Assembly (NCBI GenBank): GCA_949130495.1
Contig: OX422210.1
Coordinates: 635,814,585 to 635,878,584 of the forward strand
Source: Sambucus nigra
Lineage: Eukaryota; Streptophyta; Magnoliopsida; Dipsacales; Adoxaceae
Length of the DNA stretch: 64,000 nucleotides
Direction of reading: 5' to 3'
Below, piece after piece: positions 36,072-48,033 of this stretch. The notes beneath the pieces are model-generated. The model saw nothing but the letters and a program-made list of their open reading frames with translations, did no database searches and had not been told where the DNA came from. Within the stretch, counting starts at the first letter, position 1. Every line of letters starts with the position of its first letter. A program made the position numbers and the translations under genes.

Positions 36072-38116
36072 TGTAATACCTCGTATTTTCGTTGCATTTT
36101 AAATTAATTGTTAAGTTAAATATTAAATTGTTTGTTGTGACATGTGATAAGTCGCTTAGTATACTTATATATTTTGTTATGCAATTCTTATGAGCTTCGT
36201 GAATAAACATCCTTTAGAAATTGATAAAACACATAGTAATTCACTAAATAAATATTTTAAATCTGATCCATAAAAATCAGATTTTGTAACCTAATTTCAT
36301 AATAAATTAATTGCATGTTTAAGCCTTAATCGCATATTGAGGAAGTAGTGTAGTTTTGATGTTGGATCCTTAAATTGAACCGTAAAGTCATGCAATTTAT
36401 TTATTAAAACATTATATCTAAATTATAGAGGTGCTAAACTATAAAAGCCCTCATCTTTCATTAATTATTTAATCAAATCTATAAATGAATATGATAAACC
36501 TTGTTTAAACCATGAACTTAGGGTTCAATCTCTATAATCTAAAATTATATCATAAATCATATATTTAATCATATAAAACTTATTAAAATATGTTAATAAC
36601 GCTTTTATACATATTAGATTAAAAGTATATTGGATATTTTGACATTTATATTCCTTAAACTAAGGTTTATTATAGGTTATGGTCGTTTCTACACAATGTG
36701 GAAGAGAGATCATGCGTCGTTTCCGTTAGAACTACATTAGATTCTTGTTTGAATGAGAAAGGTCACTTCGTCCAAACACTAATGGTTTCTTGTTTGAACG
36801 ATTTAGGCTTCTTGCAAGAAAGAATGGGATATTTTGTTCGAATGACAATGGTTTTTGGTTCGAATAATTTTAGGCTTTCGTTCAAACGATTTTGGGTCAA
36901 TTTGGTGCTAAACTTTTATATAATTAGAAAATATTAAATAGAGATTTAAGACATTGTTTTAGTAATCCTTATAGTAGGGTGGAATTCTATTTACTTGATT
37001 TATGTGCATGCATACCAAGGCGTGTGCTCGTTGGTGACTTACTATGAGGGATTTAATGGGGTGGGAAGGTACCCCGATGATTGAAATAGGCTCTAAATTA
37101 ATCCTATATAACCATCTCCTACTATTGACGTACCTAGATCCCGAGTGGGGCAAATGGGGGAGTCTTTTCGTATATCCTTGGGTATGGGGTTTGTACGATT
37201 GGCAGGAAGGCATATGTATTTATCTTGGTTGATAGTTTGAGGTTATAAGGTTGGGACAACCTGTAACTATACCTAGTAGTCGTGAGTCATCCCCATAGAA
37301 ATAACGATAGGCCTTCATGTTTATTATCCTCGGGATTAGGCATAGCACATATGGTCTCCAGGTTAGTAGGTCATACTCACTTATTTATGGATTTATGCAA
37401 TTTTATTCCATTTCACTTGAGATAATACTAGAGATATATAGATAAGATAATAGATTTTGGAACCATGTAATAATGAATACATGAGAAGAGATCTAGTTAT
37501 GTAACATGGGTTCACTTGGACTTAGGATTAGACCCGCATTCTATAATTAGGTTGTTTAAGCTAGAATAACTTAAAAACAAATAAAAGCTGGGAGGAAAAT
37601 TCACAATTGTTACTGTGGCCTGCATTTAGTTACATTCTTACTCATTGTATATATACTAGGGTCAATCCTATTTTTGGAACTGTTTTTAGGTCCTAGGTAG
37701 TTGCAGTCACCTCAACCCTCATCTTTCCATCTTTTCATCTCAGTTATAGCCTTTTATTCTAGGATGTAGTTACTGAGATTGCATGTTCACCTTTACCTAT
37801 TGTAGTTTCATATTAACATCAATCAAGTCGAATTATTGTATTTGGGTTTATGTATGTTAGAGTTAGTTTATTTTATTTTGATTTGGATATTCATATTACT
37901 AAGACAATTATGTATTCTAGTGGGGAGTTTTATCTAATTATGGTTTGGGGATTGGTATCAGAGATGTATTATGGATTATTTTATTTAATAATTGTTAAAA
38001 AAAATATCGTTTCATTTTATTTCAATCATGATTAGAATGATACAAATTCTTTTGACTCTCGTATTATTTATATTTACAACTTATGAATCAAGTTATGGAT
38101 TTTACGGGGTGTCACA
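36072..38116 (+). repeat. D-family LTR (2045 bp), shared by D1 and D2
   Basis: Starts TGTAATACCTCGTAT directly after D1's FEDEIS-type leader and a PPT-like GTTGGGAGGAA, so it is the 3' LTR of D1. It ends GGGGTGTCACA followed by a PBS and gag, so it also serves as the 5' LTR of D2. Compared with the LTR at 50547 it lacks about 600 bp (counterpart of roughly 50735-51340). Confidence 0.8.
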
Positions 38117-38118
38117 GT

Positions 38119-38130
38119 TGGTGTCAGAGC
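38119..38130 (+). promoter_or_regulatory. PBS of element D2
   Basis: TGGTGTCAGAGC, two bases after the LTR end; initiator-Met tRNA type PBS with one substitution. Confidence 0.8.
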
Positions 38131-40200
38131 ATTCCAGCTTCTATTGACCTAGGGTCTTGAGCACATTCATTGATTTTTTGCATTGATTTCTTTAATACTT
38201 TAGAGATAAATTGTTTAAGTGGGTGACTCTATCCATATATTGACACATTCCCTCATATAGATTGGGTTAGGTTCAAATCTCTGAGGAGAAGGCTGAAAGT
38301 GGAGTACGAAGAAGGAGCTATATGGTTATGATGATGATCGAAAGCTTGCTCAAATGCATATTGAGGGTGAGGAAATAATTGTTTTGGGGTTCCAGGTGCC
38401 GTCGCTAGATTGAGATCTGCACTGCAGGGGGACGGGGACTTTGACTGCCTTGTATCAGGTGAAGAGAAGGGGTAGTAGGCTTAATAGGTACCAAACCTAT
38501 AATATAATCGCTATGATTGGCACCATTCAACCAATTAAGCTATAAGCCCCTACGGATGTCTACATGCAATTCCCTCACTTCGAAAAGAGAAAACGGGAAG
38601 AGGAGGCCTTCGCTTTATCTACTTTTTCCTCTTCCCAGTAATGAACAATTTGACAAAAATGATTTTATAAAAGTATTGGAAGGAAAAAATAGTTTGAAGA
38701 TGAACCTGTTCGAAGGCAATAGTCAGGAATTCTTAACAGTATTGAGCTAGAACAACATGTTCTACCTAAATACCTTGATTTAAGGCAAAAGAATTTCCTG
38801 TCGCTACCAGATATTATTAATCTCAACTTGTATTATTATCTCTCACATTACTAATATGCTTTTTTTTACCACCTTTCAAATGGTGAACACTAGGAGAGAA
38901 GCACCATAATTCTGAAATGCTATCACTACTGATTTAGAGGTATTAAGACCCGAGTGACAACCACATGGCCCAGAGCTAGCCCTAGCATCGATAATCTTGG
39001 TAGTCATTATAGCTCAAATGGTAGTTGTCACTATGGAATCCACATGCTAGGACCACCACCGCCATCGCTACCACCCATGGATGTGTTTATCCCTCATGCC
39101 ACATCGACATAGGAAAGAGCTAGGAGTGACTTCAATATGATCAATCCTATAGAGTTAAGTAATTCATCAGACCTTATGATCTCCCAATATTGAGATGCAC
39201 TTGTGTCTGGTAGAATGCTCAGAGTTAGAAAAGCAAATATTATATAGTTTTAAGATTAAAACATATGCATTTTAGTTGTGGGAGTTAATCACCATGAATG
39301 CATAGAGGTCGATGATAACAATTAGGTAATTCTGTGAGAAGTTTGAGGGAAAGTATTTCTACTATCATTTCAAATGAGCATGAGGAAAAAAAATTAGATT
39401 GCTTCCGAATGATCGTACAGTGGTTGAGTACGAGCATGAGTTCACCCGTCGTTCTTTCTTTGCCCCCAAAGATGTTAATACGGAGGCAAAAAGATGGATT
39501 ATTTTATGATGGACCTCAGTTGGAGGATCATTTAAGTGTTTCTTAAGAACCCGTCCTTCACTACTTCCACTTAGGTAGTGAATGTTGTGATGCATTATTA
39601 TCAGGAACGTCATAATTTTTAGAGAGATAAGGCTTCTAAGAAGGAGAAATATGGGATCGTCCGATGCAATAGACTAAGGAGAACAGCGAGCCATCCCAAG
39701 TTCAAGGAGGTTCACAATAGGAGACGGGTCCACCTCAAGGGAGTAGCCGTTAAAAGCTTTGGAGGTCTAGATGATCAACATCATTAGGATGTCAAATGAT
39801 TGAGTTCATTGGGCTAACAGGGCTAATAAAATTGTGGTCAGTAGGACCATAGGGCCACAGATGGAAAGGTCAAGGTCAATAGGGTTAGAGTCAACAGGCC
39901 GACCTTAAGGCTCGGATAATAGGGATAGTAGGGTCTCCCCATCATATATGGATGATTAACAAATTATTGGTCCACTCTTTCAAGAGGATATTTTGGGGTA
40001 ACTACGATGGTCAATGCCATTTTCAACGGGGGTAGCAGGAAGCTTTACAATCCCCACCTCACTTTCAGGCATTATTGCCGCCATCACCACAAAATCCAAA
40101 ATTACCACCACTGCCTAGAGACCCAGCATAGGGAAACCCGTAATTGCACTATGGGCACGTCTTCAATGTCTATTAATAGGACTAGTAAGCCCTACCATAG
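38131..40200 (+). pseudogene. gag region of element D2
   Basis: Leader followed by heavily broken gag. Recognisable pieces lie at about 39120-39560 (KRWIFL-like, then a NPSFTT segment) and about 39590-39950 (basic, low-complexity tail after the capsid). The same segments occur again at 52925-53512. The 38131-38900 part shows no continuous gag coding. Stops are too many for function. Confidence 0.6.
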
Positions 40201-40925
40201 GTTATAGAGGTTAAGTTCTACATTTATGGTAGTTATGAATGGGTATTGTCCGACATAAAAGTGTCACACTCTTTTGTTAGTAGCACTTTTCCAATAACAT
40301 CGGGGTTATTAGATGGAGCTAACCAGGTTTCCATACATGTAGATAACCCACTATGTAGGGGTGCTGCCTTATGTCATGTTTATAAGGATGTTATAGTCTA
40401 AATAGGTCACTCATGCATATCAGCTAACCTTTTCATTATAAATATATGTAGTTATGATGCCATTTTAGGTATGGACTGGTTAGCACAATATCATGCACAT
40501 ATCGACTACAGCGGGAAGGCTATTAAGTTTTCCATTCCCCAATAGGATATGTTACTTATAGCTATGCCTAGGCTCAAGGGATGATCTATAACTCACTTAT
40601 GTTATATCTACATCAGAGGAGGTCACTATATTTGGATTCGATACTTGTTATCCTGGAGTTTATCAATGTATTTGATGAGGTATGAGGGTTATCATCTGCA
40701 TTTGAGTTAAGTTTTTGAGTGAATGTTTCATACATAGAAGTACGGCTCCGTGGGGAGCTCCAGTTTTATTTGTAAATAAGAAGGATCATTCATTGAGATT
40801 TTTTGTGGATTATCGGGAGTTGAACAAACTCACGATACGAAACAAGTATTTGTTTTCATGTATAGATAACCTATTTGATTTATTGAGGGGCATGACATTT
40901 TTAAAGTTCAATTTACACTTTGGTT
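40201..40925 (+). pseudogene. Element D2 protease and RT, 5' part
   Basis: Protease remnant around 40440-40530: GMDWLAQYHAHIDYSGK, the conserved block after the protease active site. RT start: STAPWGAPVLFVNKKDHSLR, FFVDYRELNKLTIRNKY, then FNLHFG ending at 40925, where the gag-only copia element is inserted. RT resumes at 48034. Confidence 0.85.
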
Positions 40926-42611
40926 TGTAAGGACACAAATTTCCAATTGAGTCCATATATAGTTTTGGCTCAATTCCAGACAAAAACATTTATTCATAGG
41001 ATTGTATTTAATTGTAATATTCTCAAGCCTATGAAGTGTTTGTTGAAGTCGTAGCGACAAAGAATATAAAGCTTCATCAAATATGCCGGTTTGCGTGCCT
41101 CGTTTCTACATCATCAACTATGGTTCCATGATCCCAATGTATGAATGCAATATTATATATATAGGAGCTTGGAACAAAGTTTATTAGGTGTTAGGTTTTA
41201 TAAAAAACTACATTTTGTTTTAAGAAAGAATTAATTAAAACTTTAAATAAGTTTATAAAGTTTTCTGGGCTAAAATTGAATTTTCCAAACTTTCTGGTTT
41301 TTGGTTCGATAGAGTCGTTCGAACGAGATTGTCGTTCGAACGAAAATGTCGTTCGAACGAACCTGCCAATGAGTTCCCACCAAAGTATAATGGTCTGTCG
41401 TTCAAAATGTCGTTCGAACGAGATTGTTCGTTCTAACGAGATTTCCAACGAGATTCTAACGAGTTCAAACTGGAACGTCGTTAGAAGTCTCGTTCAAACG
41501 AGATTTTGTTCGAATGAAATGTCGTTCGAACGAGATGCCAGGCGGGAACAGTTTTTGGCAGTTTCTTGGCAGTTTTGCACCCACTTCCCCACTTGGTTTT
41601 TAACCAACTTTTTCAGACTTTAATATGTGCGGAAATCACTTTTGATAATCCATCTTTTTCACAACCTTCTAACACCTAGAGAGTGTTTTGAGAGAAAATT
41701 CAAAGAGGGAAAAAGATCATGTTTTGAGTGAGATTTTTTAGAGAAAAATATTTCATCACTCTAGTGTTTACACCCAATTGAGTTTATTCCAAGTTCTTAT
41801 ATACTTATCAATTGCTTGGAGTTTGGCACCGATTTTCTCTACCGAATTCAAGAAGAGAAGTTTCGGGTTTTGCTTCTACCTCCTACGAACAAAGAAGAAG
41901 TGTTTTTGTTGTGATTCTACCCACACGGAGAAAGGCTCCATGTTTGGGTGACGGTGACCATATAAAGTCCTATCGGTGGATTCCGAGACCGCGGTGGTGT
42001 TCCAAGGTTATTCGCTAGGAAGAGGTTTCTACAAGAAGAAGCGTCGAGGCTTGAGAGGGATCGATTCGTGCGTTGTAAGTCTATCTGTCTTGTAATTGTA
42101 ATTCCGTATCTAGTGGATTTGTGGCTAGGGCCGTCCGAGGTTGTTTCCTGTCTTGGGTTTTTCCTCGTACATCGCGGCGTAGTGTGATTGGTTTATTTTA
42201 TCTTGCTTAAATAACGTAGAACGCATGCTTAGCATAATTCAAGATAAAATTCGGTTTATATCATCACACTCACTTTAAATTGGGACTAAATTAAATATTG
42301 GGTAAAGTTTGTTTAATTCAAGTCATTTGCTAAAATTGGCTTCGCCTAACTTTGTTAATATTGATAATTATGACTTAGGCAAATTCTAGGACTTGCATTG
42401 AATTAAATTGGTTTAAGTGAAATTAATGTTTGTGTGTGTTTAATTAATTTTCACTTGTGTTTAATTTTAATTTGTTTTAAGAAATTAAAATTTGTTATTT
42501 TAAAGTTGAACCATCACTTTTTACGCTTCCGCATATCTAAAAAGGAAAGTACAATATTTTTAAGTGTGTTTAAAATTGTAAATCCGGGGATCCATCGTTC
42601 TTACGTTCTCA
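40926..42611 (+). repeat. 5' LTR of the gag-only element (1686 bp)
   Basis: Starts TGTAAGGACACAAATTTCC and ends CTTACGTTCTCA. A TATA box (TATATATATA, 41154-41164) probably starts transcription near 41190. Downstream of it, 41315-41533 carries five perfect TCGTTCGAACGA palindromes plus variants. Versus the 3' LTR it has a 12 bp insertion at the fourth palindrome and some thirty substitutions. Confidence 0.92.
41154..41164 (+). promoter_or_regulatory. TATA box of the gag-only element's 5' LTR
   Basis: TATATATATAG followed by GAGCTTGG; the same sequence is in the 3' LTR near 46587. Its place about 230 bp into the LTR fits a U3/R boundary near 41190. Confidence 0.65.
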
Positions 42612-42614
42612 AAC

Positions 42615-42628
42615 TGGTATCAGAGCCA
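42615..42628 (+). promoter_or_regulatory. PBS of the gag-only element
   Basis: TGGTATCAGAGCCA, three bases after the LTR end; perfect initiator-Met tRNA type PBS. Confidence 0.92.
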
Positions 42629-42674
42629 AAAACAATAAATTATTTCGTTAAGATCCTTTAAATTTTTGGCTAAA

Positions 42675-44624
42675 ATGGATTTTTCCCCATTTTCAAAATT
42701 TCCTATTTTTGATGGTTTAAACTACGCGTATTGGAAAGCGCGTATGAGATCGGCACTAAAATCTATCGACGAGAGAGTTTGGATGTTTGTTGTTAACGGG
42801 TGGTCCCCACCAACTTATTTTGTTAAAAATGAACGTGTTATCAAACCCGCCGATAGATGGACTGAAAATGAGTTTAAACTTGCTAATTTCAATTCCCGTG
42901 GTTTAAATGCCTTATTTAGCGTTGTCACACCGGATGAATTCCGACGAATTATGACGTGTGAAACCGCTAAAGAAGCTTGGGATATTTTACAATTAACTCA
43001 TGAAGGAACTAGTGTCGTTAAAGCTTCGAAACTCCAAAACATCACCACTCAATTTGAAACTATTAAAATGAATGAAAAAGAGACCTTTGATGAATTTTAT
43101 GCCAGACTTTCTGATATTGTTAATTCATCTTTTAACTTGGGAGAGAAAATACCTGACGACCGTGTTGTAAAGAAAATTTTAAGGTCCCTACCCGATAGAT
43201 TTATTCCAAAAGTGACCGTTTTAAATTCTTTACCCACTTTAGCCTCTACGAAATTAGAAGAGCTTGTAGGTGATTTACAAACCTATGAACTGGATATGTT
43301 TCCCTCTAAAACTGAAAAGAAAATCGAAAAGGGCGTTGCTTTAAAAGCCCGAAAAGATGTCAAACAAGTAGTAGAGAGCGAGAGTGATAGTGACTCGGAA
43401 GACATGGCTTTATTTGCTCGTAAATTTAGAAAATTTCTTAAAATTAACAAAGATAAACTTAAAAATGATTTTAAGAAATTTGACACTTCTAAACATGATA
43501 AAAGCGAGAAGATCCCTAAAGCCGAGAAGATCCCTAAACCTAGTAATGAAAATTTAGATAGGGACGAGTCTAATAAGTGTTTTGGTTGTGAAGGTTATGG
43601 CCATAGAGCGTTTGAGTGCCCCACTAAACTAAGGAAAGAGGGTAAGCGACCCATTTCATATAATGCGACCCTTAGTGATAGTGATAAGGAAGAAAAGCCC
43701 GATTCCCCCACTAAGAAAAATTTTGTGGCTTTTATGGCTAGTCATGTGAGTGATAGTGAGAACTCATCGATTGATGAAACTTTAACTCATGACACTTCCA
43801 AGGTCATTGTTTATGATTCTCTTGTTTATGATGATAGTGAGAGTGGAGAAGAAATAGAGAGTGAAAATGAAGAAGAGGTTAATGTGAGTGAACTTCAAAA
43901 TGCTTTTCAAGAACTTTATAAAGAATCTATTAAATTGAAAAAGGCTAATTTGAAGTTAGAAGCTAGTTTAAGAGAAAGTGTCAAGGTCGTTGATGAAAGT
44001 GCTTTAATAGAAGACCTTAGGACACGTGAAAGGACGCTTCAAGAGAAGCTTGAATATATAGAAGGCGAGAGAGATAGCCTTAGGGGTTTAATGGAATCCT
44101 TAAAAAAGGAGCTTCTTGCTTTTGAAGAGCGAAATGTTTTATTAGAATCTAACATTTTAGAATTGGAAAATAAATTAAAAGATTCTAGTAATGTCAAATT
44201 TGATTTGGAGTGTCGTTCGGAAAAACTAGATAAAATGTTAGGAACGGTCCAAATTAAAAATGACACTTGTGGTTTAGGCTTCAATACTTGTAATGAATCT
44301 TCTCATAAAGCCAAGACCAATGTTTTAGGAGAATCTACTAGGAATGCATTTAAAGATCACTCCTTAAGTAAATATTTTCGATATGTTTTAGCTTGTACAC
44401 ATTGTGGTCGAAAAGGTCATCTTAGGAAATTATGTTTTGATCTTAAACGAATTCCTAGAAAATCCCATAGTAAAGTAACCACGGCAGTTAACGTTCCAAC
44501 ACCCCAAGATAGTCATTCTTCATTAATTTGGGTTAGGAAATCCGACTTGGTTGCCTTGCAAAATAGGGTTTTTGATTCTCATTTACTTTCACATGCTTCC
44601 TCCCTTGCTAAATCTAAAGGATGA
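42675..44624 (+). CDS. Copia-type Gag polyprotein, intact, 649 aa
   Basis: Structural protein that would assemble the virus-like particle and package element RNA in the cytoplasm. The start is taken at ATG 42675 (MDFSPFSKFPIF); an in-frame TTG lies 9 bases upstream. Residues about 1-200: copia capsid region (GLNYAYWKARMRSAL, AKEAWDILQLTHEGT, NEKETFDEFYARL, ILRSLPDRF). About 205-275: acidic and Lys-rich linker. About 300-317: CCHC knuckle CFGCEGYGHRAFEC. About 400-520: long coiled coil. About 573-590: second knuckle CTHCGRKGHLRKLC. A single frame with no stop, unlike everything around it; no pol follows. A frame this clean suggests recent activity or selection. Confidence 0.93.
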   Translation: MDFSPFSKFPIFDGLNYAYWKARMRSALKSIDERVWMFVVNGWSPPTYFVKNERVIKPADRWTENEFKLANFNSRGLNALFSVVTPDEFRRIMTCETAKEAWDILQLTHEGTSVVKASKLQNITTQFETIKMNEKETFDEFYARLSDIVNSSFNLGEKIPDDRVVKKILRSLPDRFIPKVTVLNSLPTLASTKLEELVGDLQTYELDMFPSKTEKKIEKGVALKARKDVKQVVESESDSDSEDMALFARKFRKFLKINKDKLKNDFKKFDTSKHDKSEKIPKAEKIPKPSNENLDRDESNKCFGCEGYGHRAFECPTKLRKEGKRPISYNATLSDSDKEEKPDSPTKKNFVAFMASHVSDSENSSIDETLTHDTSKVIVYDSLVYDDSESGEEIESENEEEVNVSELQNAFQELYKESIKLKKANLKLEASLRESVKVVDESALIEDLRTRERTLQEKLEYIEGERDSLRGLMESLKKELLAFEERNVLLESNILELENKLKDSSNVKFDLECRSEKLDKMLGTVQIKNDTCGLGFNTCNESSHKAKTNVLGESTRNAFKDHSLSKYFRYVLACTHCGRKGHLRKLCFDLKRIPRKSHSKVTTAVNVPTPQDSHSSLIWVRKSDLVALQNRVFDSHLLSHASSLAKSKG

Positions 44625-46346
44625 ATGTGTTAGTCTTTTGCATACTTTAGCGTTTGTACTTCATGCTATATTCACATGCTAAATGTATGCTTATTTAGTC
44701 ATTTTCTAGTCATTGCCTCATTTCATATCATATGCTAGAAATTATGACTTGTTTTTCTTTTTGTATTATATTTTGTGTTTGAATTAATTGAAAAATATAA
44801 AAAGATTTTTGTTTATCATTTGTGTTTTATTTATTTCATTTAAGCTTAATGAAAAATACCAATGATTTTTGTTTAATCTTTTAAGTATATATATATATTT
44901 ATTTTTGGTGAAAAAGGTCAAAAACTCAAAAAGATTTTTTTTTGTGTGTGTATTTTAGTTTGACACACTTTAAGTGGCATATACTTGTGTTTGAATCCCA
45001 TCTTTTACGCTCCCGCGTGGCTAGAACTTTTGGTTTAGATTATCAATCCTTATTATGTTCTTTACCATATTTTATGGAGTAGTTGGACTTTGTGTTGTTT
45101 AAATGGATTCTATTTTTATATGCCTCTTTTCACACATGCACGAACTCTTTTGAAATCTTAATGTCACATGTTATATTTGAGCTTTTTGTGGTGTTCTCCT
45201 ATCAATCTAGTCATCTACATATCTATGACCTAGGAGGACTAGTGCATGTCAAAATCCGTTGCATGTGAGATTTGTGTGAAAATGAAAACATGATAAATAA
45301 ATATGCGCGGGGAAGGGCTCCGAAAGGACTAAGTGATCCTTTGCGATAGTAAGCCACCGTTTATTGGATCTAAAAGAAATACGTGATCCATAGGCCTAAA
45401 AACAGAATATTTGGCATTAAAAAAAAAAATTGCCAAGGCCTATGTTTGTTTGATATATTCATTCAAAAACAAAAGATTATATATGCTTATTGAGGGAGAA
45501 TTAGATGGTATATCAACGGTTTGCACAATGTCCGTTTATCCTAGTTGTCTTTAATGTCATGACTCTATTTGGTTTGTAGAATCATCATCATGTTAGGCTT
45601 GTATGCATTGTGTATGTTTGTTCATTGAGTTCAATCTTCATATTGTCACATGAGGTTATATTTAAGTGTGATGAAGTTTGCAATCAAATGAGAACTCCGT
45701 GAACGTTTCTTAAGTGTTTGGGTCTAAATTTAATTGTTGCTAGTTCACGCCCCTACACTTCCGTTTCCATATGACACATTTTTGCCATACGAGTGTGCAA
45801 ACTTATTGTAGTTTGTGTTATATGTGTGTTTATATCTATATATATGTGCGTGTGCATTTTTGATATATTTATAGTACATATATATATGATATTTTGTTTT
45901 GCCTTTGCCTTGCTTTTGTTGCCCATATGCTTTCATGTCTTATCACTTTAAGCTTCAACATGCTTTTATGTTTATTAATTCTTTATCCTTTGACTATTCC
46001 TGAACAAAAAGGGGGAGAAATGATAGGGGAGAAATGGTATCTAATCCTATTATTAACGTATCTTAGTTCGGGGGAGATTTATCTTAGGGGGAGACGTCTT
46101 TCTAAGTAGGTCATGTGTTTGATAAAGGGGAGAATTAATTTAGGGGGAGTAATTAATTAAATTGCACTTAATACTTTGATATTCCCTATGCATTTGATGA
46201 GTGAGGAATTATTCTAAAGCGGCATTGTTTAAATGGCAAAGTGTTTTGATCCTTGGGTTGAGTCAAGTTTGGGTGGGCTATGTTTTGAGTCTAGTGAGCT
46301 TGATGGCCCTTTAGGATTTTTGTTTGGTTTTTGTCCCGGAATAGCC
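44625..46346 (+). other. Non-coding 3' region of the gag-only element, where pol would be
   Basis: About 1.7 kb without pol coding. Features: a two-part hairpin at 45389-45444 and a run of polypurine boxes (GGGGGAGA-type) at 46011, 46026, 46071, 46087, 46127 and 46142 ahead of the PPT. Short open frames are not conserved-looking. Confidence 0.7.
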
Positions 46347-46359
46347 AAAGGGGGAGATT
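46347..46359 (+). promoter_or_regulatory. Polypurine tract of the gag-only element
   Basis: AAAGGGGGAGATT abuts the TG of the 3' LTR; primes plus-strand DNA synthesis. Confidence 0.88.
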
Positions 46360-48033
46360 TGTAAGGACACAAATTTCCAATTGAGTCCATATATAGTTTT
46401 GGCTCAATTCCAGACAAAAACATTTATTCATAGGATTGTATTTAATTGTAATATTCTCAAGCCTATGAAGTGTTTGTTGAAGTCGTAGCGGCAAAGAATA
46501 TAAAGCTTCATCAAATATGCCGGTTTGCGTGCCTCGTTTCTACGTCATCAACTATGGTTCCATGCTCCCAAGGTATGAATGCAATATTATATATATAGGA
46601 GCTTGGAACAAAGTTTATTGGGTGTTAGGTTTTATAAAAAACTGCATTTTGTTTTAAGAAAGAATTAATTAAAACTTTAAAGAAGTTTATAAAGTTTTCT
46701 GGGCTAAAATCGAATTTTCCAACCTTTCTGGTTTTTCGTTAGATAGAGTCGTTCGAACGAGATTGTCGTTCGAACGAAAATGTCGTTCGAACGAACCTGC
46801 CAACGAGTTTCCACCAAAGTATAATGGTCTGTCGTTCGAACGAGATTGTTCGTTCTAACGATATTTCCAACGAGATTCTAACGAGTTCAGATTGGAACGT
46901 CATTAGAAGTCTCGTTCGAACGAGATTTCGTTCGAACGAAATGTCGTTCGAACGAGATGCCAGGCGGGAACAGTTTTTGGCAGTTTCTTGGCAGTTTTGC
47001 ACCCACTTCCCCACTTGGTTTTTAACCAACTTTTTCAGACTTTAATATGTGCGGGAATCACTTTTGATAATCCATCTTTTTCACAACCTTCTAACACCTA
47101 GAGAGTGTTTTGAGAGAAAATTCAAAGAGGGAAAAAGATCATGTTTTGAGTGAGATTTTTTAGAGAAAAATATTTCATCACTCTAGTGTTTACACCCAAT
47201 TGAGTTTATTCCAAGTTCTTATATACTTATCAATTGCTTGGAGTTTGGCACCGGTTTTCTCTACCGAATTCAAGAAGAGAAGTTTTGGGTTTTTCTTCTA
47301 CCTCCTACGAAGAAAGAAGAAGTATTTTTGTTGTGATTCTACCCACACGGAGAAAGGCTCCATGTATGGGTGACGGTGACCATATAAAGTCCTATCGGTG
47401 GATTCCGAGACCGCGGTGGTGTTCCAAGGTTATCCGCTAGGAAGAGGTTTCTACAAGAAGAAGCGTCGAGGCTTGAGAGGGATCGAGTCGTGCGTTGTAA
47501 GTCTATCTGTCTTGTAATTGTAATTCCGTATCTAGTGGATTTGTGGCTAGGGCCGTCCGAGGTTGTTTCCCGTCTTGGGTTTTTCCTCGTACATCGCGGC
47601 GTAGTGTGATTGGTTTATTTTATCTTGCTTAAATAACGTAGAACGCATGCTTAGCATAATTCAAGATAAAATTCGGTTTAAATCATCACACTCACTTTAA
47701 TTTGGGACTAAACTAAATATTGGGTAAAGTTTGTTTAATTCAAGTCATTTGCTAAAATTGGCTTCGCCTAACTTTGTTAATATTGATAATTATGACTTAG
47801 GCAAATTCTAGGACTTGCATTGAATTAAATTGGTTTAAGTGAAATTAATGTTTGTGTGTGTTTAATTAATTTTCACTTATGTTTAATTTTAATTTGTTTT
47901 AAGAAATTAAAATTTGTTGTTTTAAAGTTGAACCATCACTTTTTACGCTTCCGCATATCTAAAAAGGAAAGTACAATATTTTTAAGTGTGTTTAAAATTG
48001 TAAATCCGGGGATCCATCGTTCTTACGTTCTCA
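46360..48033 (+). repeat. 3' LTR of the gag-only element (1674 bp)
   Basis: Same ends as the 5' LTR. Palindrome cluster at 46749-46955 with seven perfect TCGTTCGAACGA copies. Open frames that seem to run out of its right end are accidental. Confidence 0.92.

Noticed and set aside
41191..41623. Overlapping open frames on both strands rich in RSNE / FER
   Set aside because: They are translations of the TCGTTCGAACGA palindrome cluster in the LTR, open on both strands because the motif is palindromic; the same happens at 46739-47045.
41812..42018. 68-codon frame present in both LTRs of the gag-only element
   Set aside because: Its duplication only reflects LTR identity. It lies in U5/leader, starts from a non-ATG codon as listed, and shows no domain. 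A leader peptide cannot be excluded but is not supported.
43283..43486. Minus-strand frames inside the intact gag (also 44039-44284)
   Set aside because: Shadows of the plus-strand gag frame with Ser/Leu-rich translation.
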